Below are positions 33,210 through 45,572 of a stretch of 64,000 nt of DNA, one piece after another. The translations under genes and the position numbers were made by a program. The stretch spans positions 744,001 through 808,000 of the forward strand of contig BCKC01000005.1 in NCBI GenBank assembly GCA_001600455.1, written 5' to 3'. Each line of letters starts with the position of its first letter. Within the stretch, counting starts at the first letter, position 1. Source of the DNA: Endocalyx cinctus. Lineage: Eukaryota; Ascomycota; Sordariomycetes; Amphisphaeriales; Apiosporaceae. The notes below the pieces were generated by a model that searched no databases, had not been told where the DNA came from, and saw only the letters and a program-made list of their open reading frames with translations.

Positions 33210-34741
33210 TCATACAGCATCGGGAAGTCTAACGGCAATGTCCCCTGACTGTGTGATGTATCTGACCCAAGGTAGAGAAGGGTATTGGAGCTATTAAAAA
33301 AAAAAAATCAATATCTAGACTAAAAGGGGGTTGGCAATGAGATAGATCAGATAAAATACGTACCTTAGGTTCGGTGATTTTCAGATACCGCACTTGGATA
33401 CCACTCGTGGTGAAATAGGGAATTTCAAATTTCACTTGAATGGGCCTCTTGGCACCCTTTCCAGCGCTCACCCCACCCATGCTACCACCAAAACCACCAG
33501 TCATGCCTCCACCGTGCTCGTCATCTCCCCTTACACTAGGGAGGCCTAACTCAGCTCGCATGAGAAACTCCTTATTACCTCCGAACTGCTTAATCTTCCA
33601 GACGATGGCGCTCTGCTCGGGAGCGTAGTGGACACTTCCTATGTTGGTCCGGAAACGCGGCGAGTCGGCGTCATCAGGTACAGGTACTATGATCTCAACG
33701 TTGTTTGCCGTACTCCTCCTCTTAAACTGTGCTTTGGCTTTCAGCATATACTCGATTCGAGAACCGGAATGGCTCTCAACAACGCATTCCACCCAGATCA
33801 GGGGCTTGACCTGGGTGTTTAACCGGTAGCTCATAAGCTCGAACTCGCCGTCCGGGGGAATGAAGGAGATGGTTCGGTCATTCTCGAATCGCGACAGCCG
33901 TACGCACTGATGAAACTTTACATCTTCCATCTCGATAGCCTTTCCTCGTGTCGTTCGCCCCGTCGTCTCAAACATGACCTTGTCGTTCAGACCTAGGCGC
34001 AATTCAGGCATGCCGGACAAATAGCACTTCATCTTGATAGCGCCTAGAATCTCGGACCTTAAGACATTGCCGTTGGCCGAGACTAACAAGTTCAAGCTCT
34101 CGACGACATCTAAAAATACTTCGTTCTTCCTATACCGTATACCCTCAGACCGCCATGATACGGCGTTTGTAACTGCAATAGGTGGACGCTGCACCTCGAG
34201 CTTGTGCGACTCTTGAGTAATGTATTCCTGTAAGATCTTAGATTCGGTGGTCTGAGGGTATCCGAAATCCATCATCTCGTCCAGTAATTCGTATATGATG
34301 ACGAAGTTATCACGGATCGATTCTTCTTCTAATGCTTTGAAATATTCTGTAAATACTTCGACAACTTTGTGGAGGAAGAGAAGGATCTCGGCGGCATTGG
34401 TATTTCGTTTCGTTAGGGCGAGAACGTAGAGGTTATTATGTCTGATATATAGGTACTACTTCCAAGTCAGATCAATATTCGATATAAGAGGGAATGCAGG
34501 TATTTAATACGTTGATGCCTTCGTGGGAGAAACATGGTGGAACGGCGGATGATTCTTCTTCAGCTTCGCTTAGTAGGATGGGAAACTTCTCGACGGCAGA
34601 CATAGGAATGTCACCACGATAATTCCGAGCGAGAAGGGTCTATTAATCTACGCGTTAGACATGGAATAGCTGCAGACAGAAATTGGGTTTGAAAACACAC
34701 ACCTTGCCCTTTAAATCAAGAAAGAAAACAGCGGATGCCAT
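33210..34741 (-). CDS. APM1: AP-1 clathrin adaptor complex medium chain (mu-1 adaptin)
   Basis: Exons on the complement, 34741-34703, 34639-34511, 34455-33364 and 33290-33210; 446 aa, as expected. The N-terminal longin part reads MASAVFFLDLKGK, TLLARNYRGDIPMSAVEKFP, YLYIRHNNLYVLALTKRNTN and FVIIYELLDEMMDFGYPQTTE. The mu-homology domain begins with AVSWRSEGIRYRKNEVFLDVVE and ends LPWVRYITQSGDIAVRLPDAV. The protein binds YxxPhi sorting signals in cargo at the trans-Golgi network and endosomes as part of the AP-1 coat. The GGGMTGGFGGSMGG segment in the C-terminal domain is a Gly-rich loop insertion also seen in other filamentous fungi. All four exons keep frame and match the family. Confidence 0.96.
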
Positions 34742-37700
34742 GGTGTGGTCGATTTGGCGAAATAGTTCAGGAGGTTTAGGCTAGACGGATGTGAATCTCG
34801 GGGAGTATTAATTGGCGCTCAGGCCAGACCATATGCTCAATGATGCTATAACATGCAATTAAATGTACCTGTACATAATATCAAAGATAAAACAGAAGGC
34901 AAAAAAGCGAGATCAGTGGTGGTGTATTGTCGCCGCACACAAATCGAATTCTTTGATGCCAGGTACTCATGCCAGACCCCACGTTGCTTCAATGAATCTA
35001 CACCTACACCGTAATAATAGGTTCAGAAAACGTTCTGAGCCACCATTAGCCACAAGAGCTAAGTCTTTTCACAAAAGATGAGGCTAGTGGAAAGAAAAGC
35101 TTAATTGAAAGATCACGTGATTAAAAGACGAAAAGCTTGGACCACTTAAAACATAAATTATGCCCTTCCACACCGAACTATTGTGTGGGTTTTCCTACAA
35201 AAACTCCGTCGCTGAGTTTTTAATTTTTTCTTCTTCCTTTTCTCTCCTTCAACGCGTCCATTAGACAGTACAGCTCATCATTTCTTTCTTTTGAATCGCA
35301 CAACTGGTAACCGGCATTCTGTCGGCTTTCCGATCGTGTTATAGTTGATGTCGGCTTGTGATTTCGAGACGCGGAGAAGAATATTTTACATTCTAGGTGC
35401 CATAAGAGCTGCCCGAGTATTATTCTGTCATCTTGACATGAATACCGTTGCTTGGATAGCGTCAGAGGAACCGGACATACTTTGCATTTGATTCGACAAT
35501 AGCCTGGAAAAGCATTTATCCGCTCACTATTCACTATTTAGTATTAAACAATTAATACGTATGACATGAAAATAATAACCATACCCTTAATGTTGAAGTT
35601 TATGCTATCGTAACGACCTGAGGCTGTAAGGTCACACCACCCACGTTAATTTGACTCTTGCTCTCGCCACTACTTCCACTCTAGTCGTTCTTTGTTTTCT
35701 CTCGTCTTGTCTTCTTCTCTTAAATCTACCGAAAACTTGATATTAGATAGATCGTTGAGTACTCTCTACTTCTAATTACCGGTTCCATGTATAGTAGTAT
35801 TTGGCTGGAAACACGAATGTTAGTTACGTTGCGACAAGCTATCTATCACATGGTAATGGTTTATTTGAACATTTGACTAATGGTTTTCAACGATTCCTAG
35901 GCTGCGTTTACAATTGTTCCAGGAGTTACTCCGCTCATTGCGTCATTCGTGATTTTCGTTTTCCACTCCTGACTATATACTTGGTCTTACCATCGCGAAT
36001 ATCTCCAACTGAACTTCTCGGGATATTTTAATCGTCATATTAAGCAGTCGTCTAGAACCTCTTTTATTGGAGCTAAACTACTCACCAGGACTGCTGACGT
36101 TTTGCTAGTTTACATGTTCGCATACTTGTGGTGTGAGTAGCGGTTAAGCGGCTACTTTATTAATTACGGCTAACCGATTAAGCGCTCAGCATGAAAATAA
36201 GGGGTTGTTCATTAGAAGTTTCGTCATACCTTGTGTACTAAAAACTCCTACAGATATATCCATCTCCCTGTCCGTTTATTTGTGCCTATATGTATGAACC
36301 TAGGTAAAATGTATGAGTATCTTTTTTTTTTTTTTTTTTTTTTTTTTTGATAAGATGATATTTTGTCTCACCTAAACGAATACGCTCTGATTTCTTTCTT
36401 GTAATCCTTCAGGGCTCCACAATATATTCCCCTAGATGCAAGATTTTTTTCTTCTTCTGTCAGAAGCGAATATTCTAGCACTCCTAGTGGCCAGTAGGGA
36501 ATGGGGGACAAGACAAGCTTGTTCCCCGAGACAAGGAAAAACTACCCCCCTCCCCATCCCATTCTGAATCTAGTTGCATGTGATCATGTGGGCTACAAAA
36601 TCAGATGTCTGACACGTGCTTGTACCTCTTTCATCATCGGGAGCTTGCCGATCCATCATCATCATGGCCAGCATATGATTACATTTAGTTGGGCTCGTTT
36701 AATCCCTCTCATATTCTTCCAGCTCGAAATGAAATCTATCGTAAAGGGCTTTCCCCCATTTGACGAACCCCCCTTACTTTCTTCATTTGCAAATATTTAT
36801 GGTAAATATCGAATTCTATTGAGAGACATCGTCATATGAAACGCAATTACTGAAAGACCCTTAAAAAATCAGGTAAAGTGATTCCACACTGTCGGGTTAG
36901 GTAGGCTGGTAGGCCAAGGTACTTTTCACGAGCCGATGATTCGGGTAAACAAAGTGGATTTCTTGACCCTTGAAGTTGCGGTATACTGTCCGCTCAAGGA
37001 TTCGAGCCGAACCAACCAAAGTGCATAGTGAATAATTATACCCTTGTACTTTTCAGACCCTGTAGCATTTCACAAGTCGTCCGTCTGTACATACCACATA
37101 CATATATACGTATGTACATACACCCATATATACTATACTACGTGTATGTATAATACATATACTACCTACATATAGGTATGTATGTATGTATGCATGTATA
37201 TATATACAATGGTCAGATCGACAACTTAAATCGTCTGGGAGTTGAGAGGTTGTTAATGTGAAATAGACGCCTCGTTTTCTCTTGAGCTTATGGGTCCGTA
37301 CCCATGCCTGTTCTGGTATCATGGTAATATTGGATCGGGCTACATGTATGTACAGCTGCATGATTACTTACTTTCTTTTCACCAAAAGTCAGTACTCAAG
37401 TCTATACTCACTTTAACACCTCGGGGTTTTTTTTTTTTTTTTTTTTTTGAATGACTTTTCCATTTNTTTTTATTCATCGTCCCCAGTACTTAATTAGTAA
37501 CTAGTACCAGGGAAAGCGAACAAAACGTAAGTATCTCCACCATCTGCATCCGTTTTTATAACCTATCGATCTCTCTATCTCTCTATTTCTATCTATTTAT
37601 CTATTTCTTGTGATACGATTTCTACACTATTCTACATGTATTTCGTCTTGAGTTGTTTGATTTCTTCGACTTCTTCATCTAATTTTACTATTATTTCTTC

Positions 37701-38263
37701 CTTCTAAAATAACATCTATATAATAAATAACAAAGTCTCCTTTTTTTTTTTGATATTGATACTATCACTTCTACCAAATTTGTTTTCTTCTTTCTTTTCC
37801 CCCCATCACCGCGTGTTCATCTTTAGGCTTATACTTAAGTATGTACTAAAGAGACAAGAGACGTTGAAAGATATCAAAACTTAAATTACACCAAAGTAGT
37901 TTATTCACTAATTCATCTCTCCAACATTGAAACGGACGAGTCAGATTATTAGTTTTTACCACTATTTTACTTTGTATTGCCGAATATCCACCCCGTGCAT
38001 CTACGACATCACACCCATCCATATCCATTTCAGCGCCACGCCTGTCCGTGTACTAATAAGCACCCTCATAAACACCCACCCCATCTTTTTACATACGCAA
38101 CTGTCGGTTATTATTATTATTATTATTATTATCGATCAATCCGTCTCTTCTCAAACTTTATACGCAATCTTATTCTCATCTATACTAAACTACACCCCCC
38201 CTGCAACCCCCGGGTTCCTCTTTTTTTTCTTTCTTTTTTTCTGGGTAACTTTATTTTGGCAGT

Positions 38264-38301
<38 letters not shown>

Positions 38302-38503
38302 TCGTCTATAATTTATTCATCTCTTTTTTTATATAGGCTGAGTGAAGAAATACGCAATCTTATTAGTCCTCTACACCAACCTTTCCCAAATGACTTATGT
38401 TTTGATCGTGTAACTTTCTTTTAGCCAAAAAAGTGTCCTCCTGGGTTGAGGCGCTTTTATGGCCCTCCGTTGAGAAGTACGGAAACGTTAGCATTTGGGA
38501 ACA
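34742..38503. other. very large intergenic region (3.8 kb) upstream of the Opi1/ccg-8 gene
   Basis: No gene is supported. It contains T runs of 27 (36322-36348) and about 22 (37427-37448), a TTA repeat (38108-38132), an A run of about 31 (38265-38295), TATG/CATA-type repeats at 37090-37205 and one undetermined base (N, 37466). Open frames at 35220-35534 (minus) and 36501-36839 (plus) have no recognisable features. The pyrimidine-rich stretch 37500-38420 probably holds promoter and a long 5' UTR of the ccg-8-like gene. Confidence 0.45.
38265..38295 (+). repeat. A homopolymer of about 31 bases
   Basis: One of several long A/T runs upstream of the ccg-8-like gene (others are T runs at 36322-36348 and 37427-37448). 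Length is likely to be uncertain in short-read assembly. Confidence 0.9.
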
Positions 38504-40498
38504 ATGGAACAGCGTAATCACATGTCGCTCCCCGACCAGACACACGATCAGAAGCCTCCAACTGCTTCCCTTAACCAGACTGAAGATATTCAAAAAATGC
38601 CACCACCCCCCGATTCTACGCCCCATATATTTGACAGACAAAATAACACTTTCAAACATCCGCTCTACCCACCTCCGGCATATTCGCAGCCTCACGACAC
38701 TTCGAGTTCGCGATATTCCGATCCCACAAAGACGGAGCTGGCCCCAATTAAGTCAATCACCCGAACAAACGATGACGATAGGAACAACTCCCAAAAAACC
38801 AGTCTACCTTCTTTGTCAACCTTGACTGGCTCTTCGACCACGTCCTTATTCACCTCTCCTACTCACTCAGAACCGGCCTATTCTCCCCCGGCCCCTTCGC
38901 AGCCCACCCATTGGCCAAGTCTTAACCCATTGACCGCCTACTACAATCCCAGCCATGTGAACGATCCCGAACCTCCAATGCGGATGGACGTCGACACAAA
39001 TAGCACCGGCGGTCTTAGCGCCGCATCGCCCGATCGATTCCCGGACGGAAGAGCGAGCAGTGTCAGTCTTGATGATCCCGACGTACGATTAGCCGCTGAA
39101 GCGCTCGGCGATCTGCGAGCTGGTTAGTTTTCACTTTAATTTGCATCGTAATCCGTTGCGCCACGAGCTAAGAGTAGATTGCGTCGATGATGATAATGAG
39201 CTTTCTCACTAATAAATGACTAATTTTTTTACTATTATTTTGAATTTTTAGATTTTGTTTCTTCGCCATCTAATAAACATTCTCCTGTACCCGGATCGCC
39301 CCATTCTCAATTACATGGCACCCAGCCCGAGCCGCTTTTCTCTCTCCTAACCACGTCTCACCCTCTGCTGGCGCACACCATCGAAGGAGCCACATCTGCC
39401 TACAATACATCAAAGAACTACTCGCCGAGATTTAAGACGAGCGCGGAGTATGTAGAAGGGTACGTGATACCCATTGCTAACACTGTGGGGTCTGTTGGTC
39501 GCGTAACCGGAGTCGAGGGCGGTGTTCGTTGGTTTCTCGGAGGGCAAAGACCTAAATCACAGTTATCCGATATCGAATCGAATAACGAGGGCTCAAATAA
39601 ACGGAGAAAGGTCGACAATGGGAGCAGTGTCTCTAGTGAAACCAGTTTCGACACTGATTCTAGGGCACGGACTCCGAGGGCATCAGCGGACAGGACGTCA
39701 GATCGCAGGCTATCGATCGCTAGCACTATTGATACGCTTCCTGCCTACGATGACATGCGATCACCTCCGTATGCGGAGCATTCCGAGACGCAACCCCCCA
39801 ATCCTGCGTGGCAGTCTCGTTTGATTATGTCCACATCTGGTCTCAGCATAGCCATGAGCGCAGAGAGTCTGCGTAGCCTCAAATACTGCCTTAGCTGGCT
39901 CCGTTGGGCTAATGTACATATCGGTCAAGTGATCATGTCGCTCAAGACGACGATGGAAAATTATGATAATGCAAAAAAGCAAAACGCGGAGGGCGATCAT
40001 CTGATGGACGGCGCCTCTAATCCCGATGAGTCTACGGACCAGAATCGCCTAGCGGCGCAAGTGACGGCTCTAAAGTCGGATGTTCTTAAGACGCTTCAGG
40101 ATGTCATTAACACGGTGAGCAAATACGCTGGCGGAGCTCTACCTGCGAATGCGCGAGATCTTGTACGTCAACATCTCACGAGCCTGCCTCATCTGTTTCA
40201 AGCTGCCAGCATGGCCGGCCAAGATGGCCAAAGACGCGATCGCGGCCCTGAAGCTCGTTTAGAAGAAGGCGAGGAGACTCAGGAAAAGCAGACCCGGGAG
40301 AATGCGCAACGGGTTTTCATACTGGCCACGGCTGGTCTAGACATGATGGCCCAAGTTTCAGGTGTTTTAGACGGTACAATTGTCAGTGCCGAGGAATGGT
40401 GCGAACGATTAGGTCGAAAGAAGCGCGAGCAACGTGAGGATCTAAACGATGGTCCCCGTCTTCCTCAGTACAACGTCCGAGATGCAAAACCAAATTAA
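38504..40498 (+). CDS. ccg-8: Opi1-type transcriptional regulator, ccg-8-like
   Basis: Exons 38504-39122 and 39252-40498; 621 aa. The first 200 residues are Pro/Ser/Thr-rich and low complexity. From about residue 235 the Opi1 domain reads PLLAHTIEGATSAYNTSKNYSPRFKTSAEYVEGYVIPIANTVGSVGRVTGVEGGVRWFLGG (shown here as landmarks: AEYVEGYVIPIANTVG and GVEGGVRWFLGG). It then has a nuclear-localisation-like NKRRKVD, and a C-terminal helical part including RLIMSTSGLSIAMSAESLRSLKYCLSWLRWAN. In yeast Opi1 represses phospholipid synthesis genes through INO2/4 and phosphatidic acid sensing; in Neurospora the homologue is clock-controlled gene 8. The start ATG is chosen at 38504 because it opens the conserved low-complexity N-terminus; upstream frame is untypical. 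The intron is GTTAGT...TTTTTAG. Confidence 0.9.
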
Positions 40499-42001
40499 AA
40501 GGAAACAAATATTTCATTAAAATTCGGCGAGGCAAAAAATAAAAAATAAAACCGGGGAACAAAAAAAAATCAGAGGCTGAATCAGGCGTTTTTACGGTAT
40601 GGGGGAAAACATGTCGGTATTAAAATGGTAGAGGGGTTATAGTCCTACGGCACCGGAGGGGGGCTGGCCGTTATGCCATATCACACACTACGTGGACGTA
40701 CATATACATGGATGCCAAGGCGTTCGACGGACAGACGGATTATCAAAATTCTTCTATTTCCAGTCGTCAACAACTTTTTTCTTCTTCTTTCTTCCTTTTT
40801 CATCTTCTCAAGTTCATATTTTTCCTCATGATAACTCTATTCACGATCACCGATTCGGAATTTTGACTTCGACTTCGACTGATCTACGACGTTGCTCTTC
40901 TGCTCTCCTCATACCTCTCTCTCCTCTTTCCCACCTTTACATGAAGAATCTTGTTAGGTTCACTCCTTTCTTCCTCTTTTCTTTTTCAAATTATTCAGAT
41001 ACATGTATATACCCACGTCAGCGATATATACACGAAGCACCAAGACAGCATACGAAGGATCAGCGGATGTATTTTACTCATTCTACTTTACCATGAATGA
41101 ACGCGGATATCAGCAGAGATGCCACTCGACTTTCTCCTTGTATTCTTTTTTTCCTCTCTTCTCTCTCTTTCCACTTTATGAACAGCCACCTGAACAGTCA
41201 TCTGAACTCGATCTGAATCCTAGTTACGAGACCGTTTTCTCGGCCGAAGGAATCCACTCGATTGGATCGTACTACATATGGGCTAGTTAAATATTCTTGA
41301 AGTGAGGATACAAACAAGGCTAAGGTTCAGTAATTCTTGCCTCGTTTGACGTTTGTGAGCGTTTATTAAATCACCGAATTGATGGATAGTTCAATGAATC
41401 AATTAAGCGCCCAGTACAATGTTGTCAAATGTTATTTACCAATCGTACTTACATAATAGCATAGCTTTGCATTACCTTATTCCCTGTGTGCTTATCTAAT
41501 GCGCCGAACTGAATAAATATGGTTTCAAAGAATCGGGAAAGATTCAAATTTCAAGTGAATATATCATTGTTAGAGGCTCTCAATTTCAAGACGTACTTAT
41601 ACTAGTATTGGTATAAAAGTCTCGGGCGTAGAAAAAAAAAACCTACTGTTTGATGTATAAATTGAATTGATGTTACTAATAAACATTATAGTAATTTAAC
41701 ATACCTAGGACAAATATTTCCCACATGGGAGAAACTACAACTCACGTTGCAGAGTTGGAGAAACGAATGGGGTTTCTCTCGGCACTGAATTCTAGCGAGA
41801 TGCACGGAGTTCCATGTTCCCTTCCCGTCAGAGGTCCGGAGAAATTTTCTCGAATTGTTGGTCGGCGAAATTAGAGCAATACATGTAGTATATAAAGGGT
41901 TCATTTCTCCTCGTCTGCTTCTAAGCAACCGCAGCTTTTAGGCGATAATCAAGCGCATAAATTCAAAACATCATATACCCAGCTTTCACTAGGCAAATGA
42001 A
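40499..42001. other. intergenic region (1.5 kb) between ccg-8-like and acetylesterase genes
   Basis: Pyrimidine-rich at 40760-41180, then AT-rich. No gene is supported. A TATATAAA element at 41889-41896 lies 106 bases before the acetylesterase start codon and is a good TATA candidate. Confidence 0.45.
41889..41896 (+). promoter_or_regulatory. candidate TATA box of the SGNH acetylesterase gene
   Basis: TATATAAA, followed by a pyrimidine-rich stretch (TTTCTCCTCGTCTGCTTC) where transcription would be expected to start. Confidence 0.5.
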
Positions 42002-42852
42002 ATGAAGTCTTTCACAAGCTTACCATGCATCTGCGCTTCGATAGCAGCAGCAGCATCCTCATGTCTCGCGGTGGATCCCCCAGCCTTCGTCCTCGCGGGT
42101 GATAGCACAACGGCGGTACAGTCCGAGGGAGGCGGCGGATGGGGCAACGGGTTTTTGTCTTTCCTTATATCGCCAGCCTGGGGCGTGAACCTGGGTCATA
42201 ACGGGGCGACGACGGTAAGCTTTGTCGAGGGAGGTGACTGGGCGAACGTTTTAGGTTACGTGGAGGAAAAGCTGGGGGAAGGCCTGCAGCCATACGTCAC
42301 GATACAGTTCGGCCATAACGATATGAAGGCCGAGAAGAACATCACCCTTGAGCAATTCCAGGCGAATTTGGAGGAGCTGGCAGGCGAGGTCAAGGAGGCA
42401 GGTGGAGTGCCTGTGAGTTCTACCCCCCCTTTTTTTTGGTTCCTTTTCCCCTCAATCATTTGAATTCGTGGATTTTACGGATATTGATGCCTGGAGGGAA
42501 AAAGATCCTGGTCACGTCCCTGACTCGACGCACCTTCACATCAGAGCATGAGGTACAGGATTCACTGCACGATCAACGGCTCGCTGCCATCGCCGCTGCC
42601 GAAGCTACGGATACCACGTACCTAGACCTCAACAACGCGAGCATGACATATGTGAACCAGATCGGCAGCGAAGCGGCGCAAGCTTACAATCTGAATCCAG
42701 ACGATATGACACATTTGAATGACTGGGGTAGTGTCGTGTTTGGTCGCATGCTGGCTGATCTTATGATTGAGAAGTTAGGTGATTTGGTGGAGGAATGGAT
42801 CATGCCTAACGAGACGTTGAGTGAGGAGATACGAAACGGAATTCCTGCTTAA
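42002..42852 (+). CDS. secreted SGNH hydrolase, rhamnogalacturonan acetylesterase-like (CE12)
   Basis: Exons 42002-42412 and 42505-42852; 252 aa. Signal peptide is about residues 1-23. Block I is VLAGDSTTAV with catalytic Ser about 35; an oxyanion Gly occurs in NLGHNGAT; block III is IQFGHND (Asn about 106); and block V is DDMTHLND with Asp and His about 204 and 207. KKILVTSLTRRTF-type sequence is expected after the intron, and splicing GTGCCT to ATCCTGGTC restores GGVPILVTSLTRRTF exactly, which fixes the AAAAAG acceptor. The enzyme removes acetyl groups from pectic rhamnogalacturonan outside the cell. Together with the GH51 gene it fits plant-biomass use. Length and motifs are normal. Confidence 0.92.
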
Positions 42853-43732
42853 CTCTTAAAACATGAAATGGTTCCTAATGGAATAATTTATCTCGTATCA
42901 TATTATTTGTTATATATACCGTATACTTCTTAAGTGTATGTACATTTATTTATTTATTTGTTTCTTGACTTCCCCAACGTGATGATAAGAATACCTAAGT
43001 CAAGGTATATTTTGTAGGCATTTCTAGGGTAAATATCTAAGTAAAGCACTTAAGTAGACAACTATTACCTACTTAGGTAGCAGCTATATAGAAATATATA
43101 TATCTCTTCACTGTAGATAAATCTGTATTATTATTTTTTTTTTTTTTTTCACATAGCTTCCAATACCCAGAAATTTGAGGTGAACTGTTACATGTAACAC
43201 TACATCTTCCAGACAAACATGTTTGCATTCAACTTCAATTCCCCACATTATGCTAAGGCGTAGGACTTAACTATTAGGACTGAGGCAGGGCATTTATACC
43301 CACTATTTATCACTAAAATTACCTATTTAGGTACCTACCTAGGTAGCCAGTCAGCCAGTGCTAGCTTAGGTACAGTACCTGACTTACCTGACTGCCTACT
43401 TAAGTAAGTACCTACCTGGTGCTGCCTGGACTGCCTAAGTACGTACCTAAGGACATGTACATGCTCTTTCCATATTAAAGACGCATCTTGATATCATCTT
43501 CACACACACACACACATCCAACATCCATACACCCACACCCACACTTACTCATACACAAAGATCAGAAACACATATTTTGTAGAAAAAAACAACAACAACT
43601 TTCTATTCGACTCTAGTATTTTCGAAATATCATTTTACTGCTAAATTCCATTTCCATTCTTTCACAATCCTCTACTTTCGACAAGCTTCTTCTTCTTCTT
43701 TTTCTCCTCATATTTCACATATATATTATTGA
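42853..43732. repeat. intergenic region with TAGGTACC block (43060-43455) and CA repeat
   Basis: Low-complexity words CTACTTAGGTAG, GTACCTACCTAGGTAGCC, GTACAGTACC and CTTAAGTAAG occur, related to those at 8.24 and 20.7 kb. They are interrupted at 43100-43320 by ordinary AT-rich DNA with a T run at 43134-43149. A CA repeat is at 43501-43515. The last 150 bases are a pyrimidine-rich leader of the RCC1 gene. Confidence 0.6.
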
Positions 43733-45572
43733 ATGAGAAAAGAGATGGCACCTACGAAACCCAAAGCCAAAGCCCAGGCCGGTCGGGTAGCTAAAACTAC
43801 TAAAGCTACCATCGCCAAAGCAACCAAGGTTAAAGCAACCAAGGCTAAAGCAACCACCACTAAAGTAACAACCGCTAAAGCATCTACTAATGCTAAAGCT
43901 ACTGCGAGATCTACCCGTGGAAACCAAAAGGCTCCGCCCACTGCCTCATCTTCATCTAGAAAACGCAAGCTTGAAGCCCACGATGAAGACGATAACGATG
44001 AAGAAGATGCAAGGCGAAAATCTTCGAAGCCCACAGCCAAGAGAGTCAAGGCTTCTCATACTCCTGCCGTAAAATCCGGAAAACCTAAGGCGGCTCCCTC
44101 TAAGAAGGTTCCTCCGAAAAAGACTGTCGGGGCTACAACATCTCAGCCTAAGCCCAAATCCGGACTCTTGCCAGTCATTAATGAAGCACCCTCTCACGTC
44201 CTTCAAATCATTGCCTTTGGTAGTGGTGAATGTGGTGAACTCGGCCTGGGACCAAAGGAAAAGGAGAAACCGCGTCCTTTCGTCAACCCATTCTTAGATC
44301 CTAACTCTCCGGATGGCTTCCGTGTAGTTCAACTCGACTGCGGAGGCATGCATACTGTCGCCCTGACTAAGGACAACAAGATCGTCACCTGGGGTGTGAA
44401 CGATAAGGGCGCCCTCGGAAGGGATACCTCTTGGGATGGTGGACTACGTGATGTCGACGCTGAGTCTGACGATGACGACGAAGATCTCAATCCCCGTGAA
44501 TCTACCCCAACCGCCATCCCCGCCGACAGCTTCCCTCCTGAAACCAGATTTGTCCAAGTCGTCGCCGGCGGAAGCTGTAGTTTTGCCCTTACCGAGACTG
44601 GTCTCGTCTATGGCTGGGGCACCTTCTTGGTAAGTTACTTCCTCTGCATCTTAGTTTTTGCTTCTGCTCTTTTTCACTCCATCTTCTTAATTCTAACAAA
44701 ATACCTATCAGGACAGTGAAGGGAAACCACGATTCTTGTATGCAAATGACAACCTTATAAAGGAAGTGCATGAGCCCATTCTTATTACGGGTCTGAAAGA
44801 CGTCACTCAGCTGGCATGCGGCGCCAATCACGCGCTCGCCCTCGATCGCCACGGCACCGTCTGGGCCTGGGGCGTGAACCAGAAAAACCAGCTTGGATTT
44901 GTCTCCTCTGATACCCCTGTCGATGAATGTTACCGCCCTCAACCCGTCGAACTTAGCCGAAGTAAAAATACATACATCGCCGCCGGTATCGATCATTCTC
45001 TTGCTGCCGATCAGAGAGGTAACGTTTGGGCTTGGGGATTCAACCGCTATGGCCAAGCCGGCTACGCCGAAGACGCCGGTACTGACAACGTCTGCCTTCC
45101 ACAGCCGATCAAGATCCCTAACCTGGCGAGAAGGAAAGTAAAGTTTCTAGCGGGAGGATATGATCATTCGGTTGCTATCACGAGAGACGGCGACTGCCTT
45201 GTCTGGGGCCGCATCGACGGTGGACAGCTCGGCGTTGAGCTCACGCAAGCACAGATTGACGACGATACACTTGCGCGTCTAGACGACCGCGGGCGGCCGA
45301 GAATATGCCTACGTCCCATTCCGGTACCTCATATCGGTAAGGCAGCTTACGCCGCCTGTGGCACGGTACACACCATCTTCGTGAATGAAGACGGGGTCGC
45401 ATTTGGTTCCGGTTTTGGAACCATGGGGCAGCTAGGCATTGCATGCGAAGATGATGTCAATGTTGCCGAGAAGATTACCGGAAAGGCGGTTAGAGAGAAG
45501 AAACTAGGATGGTGCGGTGCGGGAGGGCAGTTCAGTCTAGTGGGATGTCTCACTGAAGAAGCTAAGGACTGA
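43733..45572 (+). CDS. RCC1-family Ran guanine nucleotide exchange factor
   Basis: Exons 43733-44629 and 44712-45572; 585 aa from the first ATG (a second ATG at 43745 is an equally good start). The first 130 residues are very basic and Ala/Lys/Thr-rich with repeated KATKxKAT words, like a histone H1-type chromatin-binding tail. They include KRKLE and KRVKA signals and an acidic DEDDNDEED patch. From about residue 155 a seven-bladed RCC1 propeller follows: IIAFGSGECGELGLG, CGGMHTVALTKDNKIVTWGVNDKGALG, AGGSCSFALTETGLVYGWG, CGANHALALDRHGTVWAWGVN, AGIDHSLAADQRGNVWAWGFNRYGQAG, GGYDHSVAITRDGDCLVWG and CGTVHTIFVNEDGVAFGSG. Yeast Srm1/Prp20 and animal RCC1 load Ran with GTP on chromatin. An acidic insertion (ESDDDDEDLN) sits in the second blade. 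Confidence 0.93.

Noticed and set aside
35220..35534. 104-residue minus-strand frame with six Cys
   Set aside because: No signal peptide, recognisable motif or coding-like codon use; it lies in AT-rich intergenic DNA. It remains possible but I cannot support it.
36501..36839. 112-residue plus-strand frame
   Set aside because: No domain, no promoter-like leader and unremarkable composition; probably chance.
36985..37015. tRNA B-box-like GGATTCGAGCC
   Set aside because: No matching A box, acceptor stem or anticodon arm could be drawn around it.
37927..38424. 165-residue frame with KKKKKKKK and FFFF runs
   Set aside because: It is driven by homopolymer and TTA repeats in the ccg-8 upstream region.
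43726..44049. 107-residue minus-strand frame rich in Ala, Val and Leu that looks like a membrane protein
   Set aside because: It is the antisense shadow of the Lys/Ala/Thr repeats at the RCC1 N-terminus.
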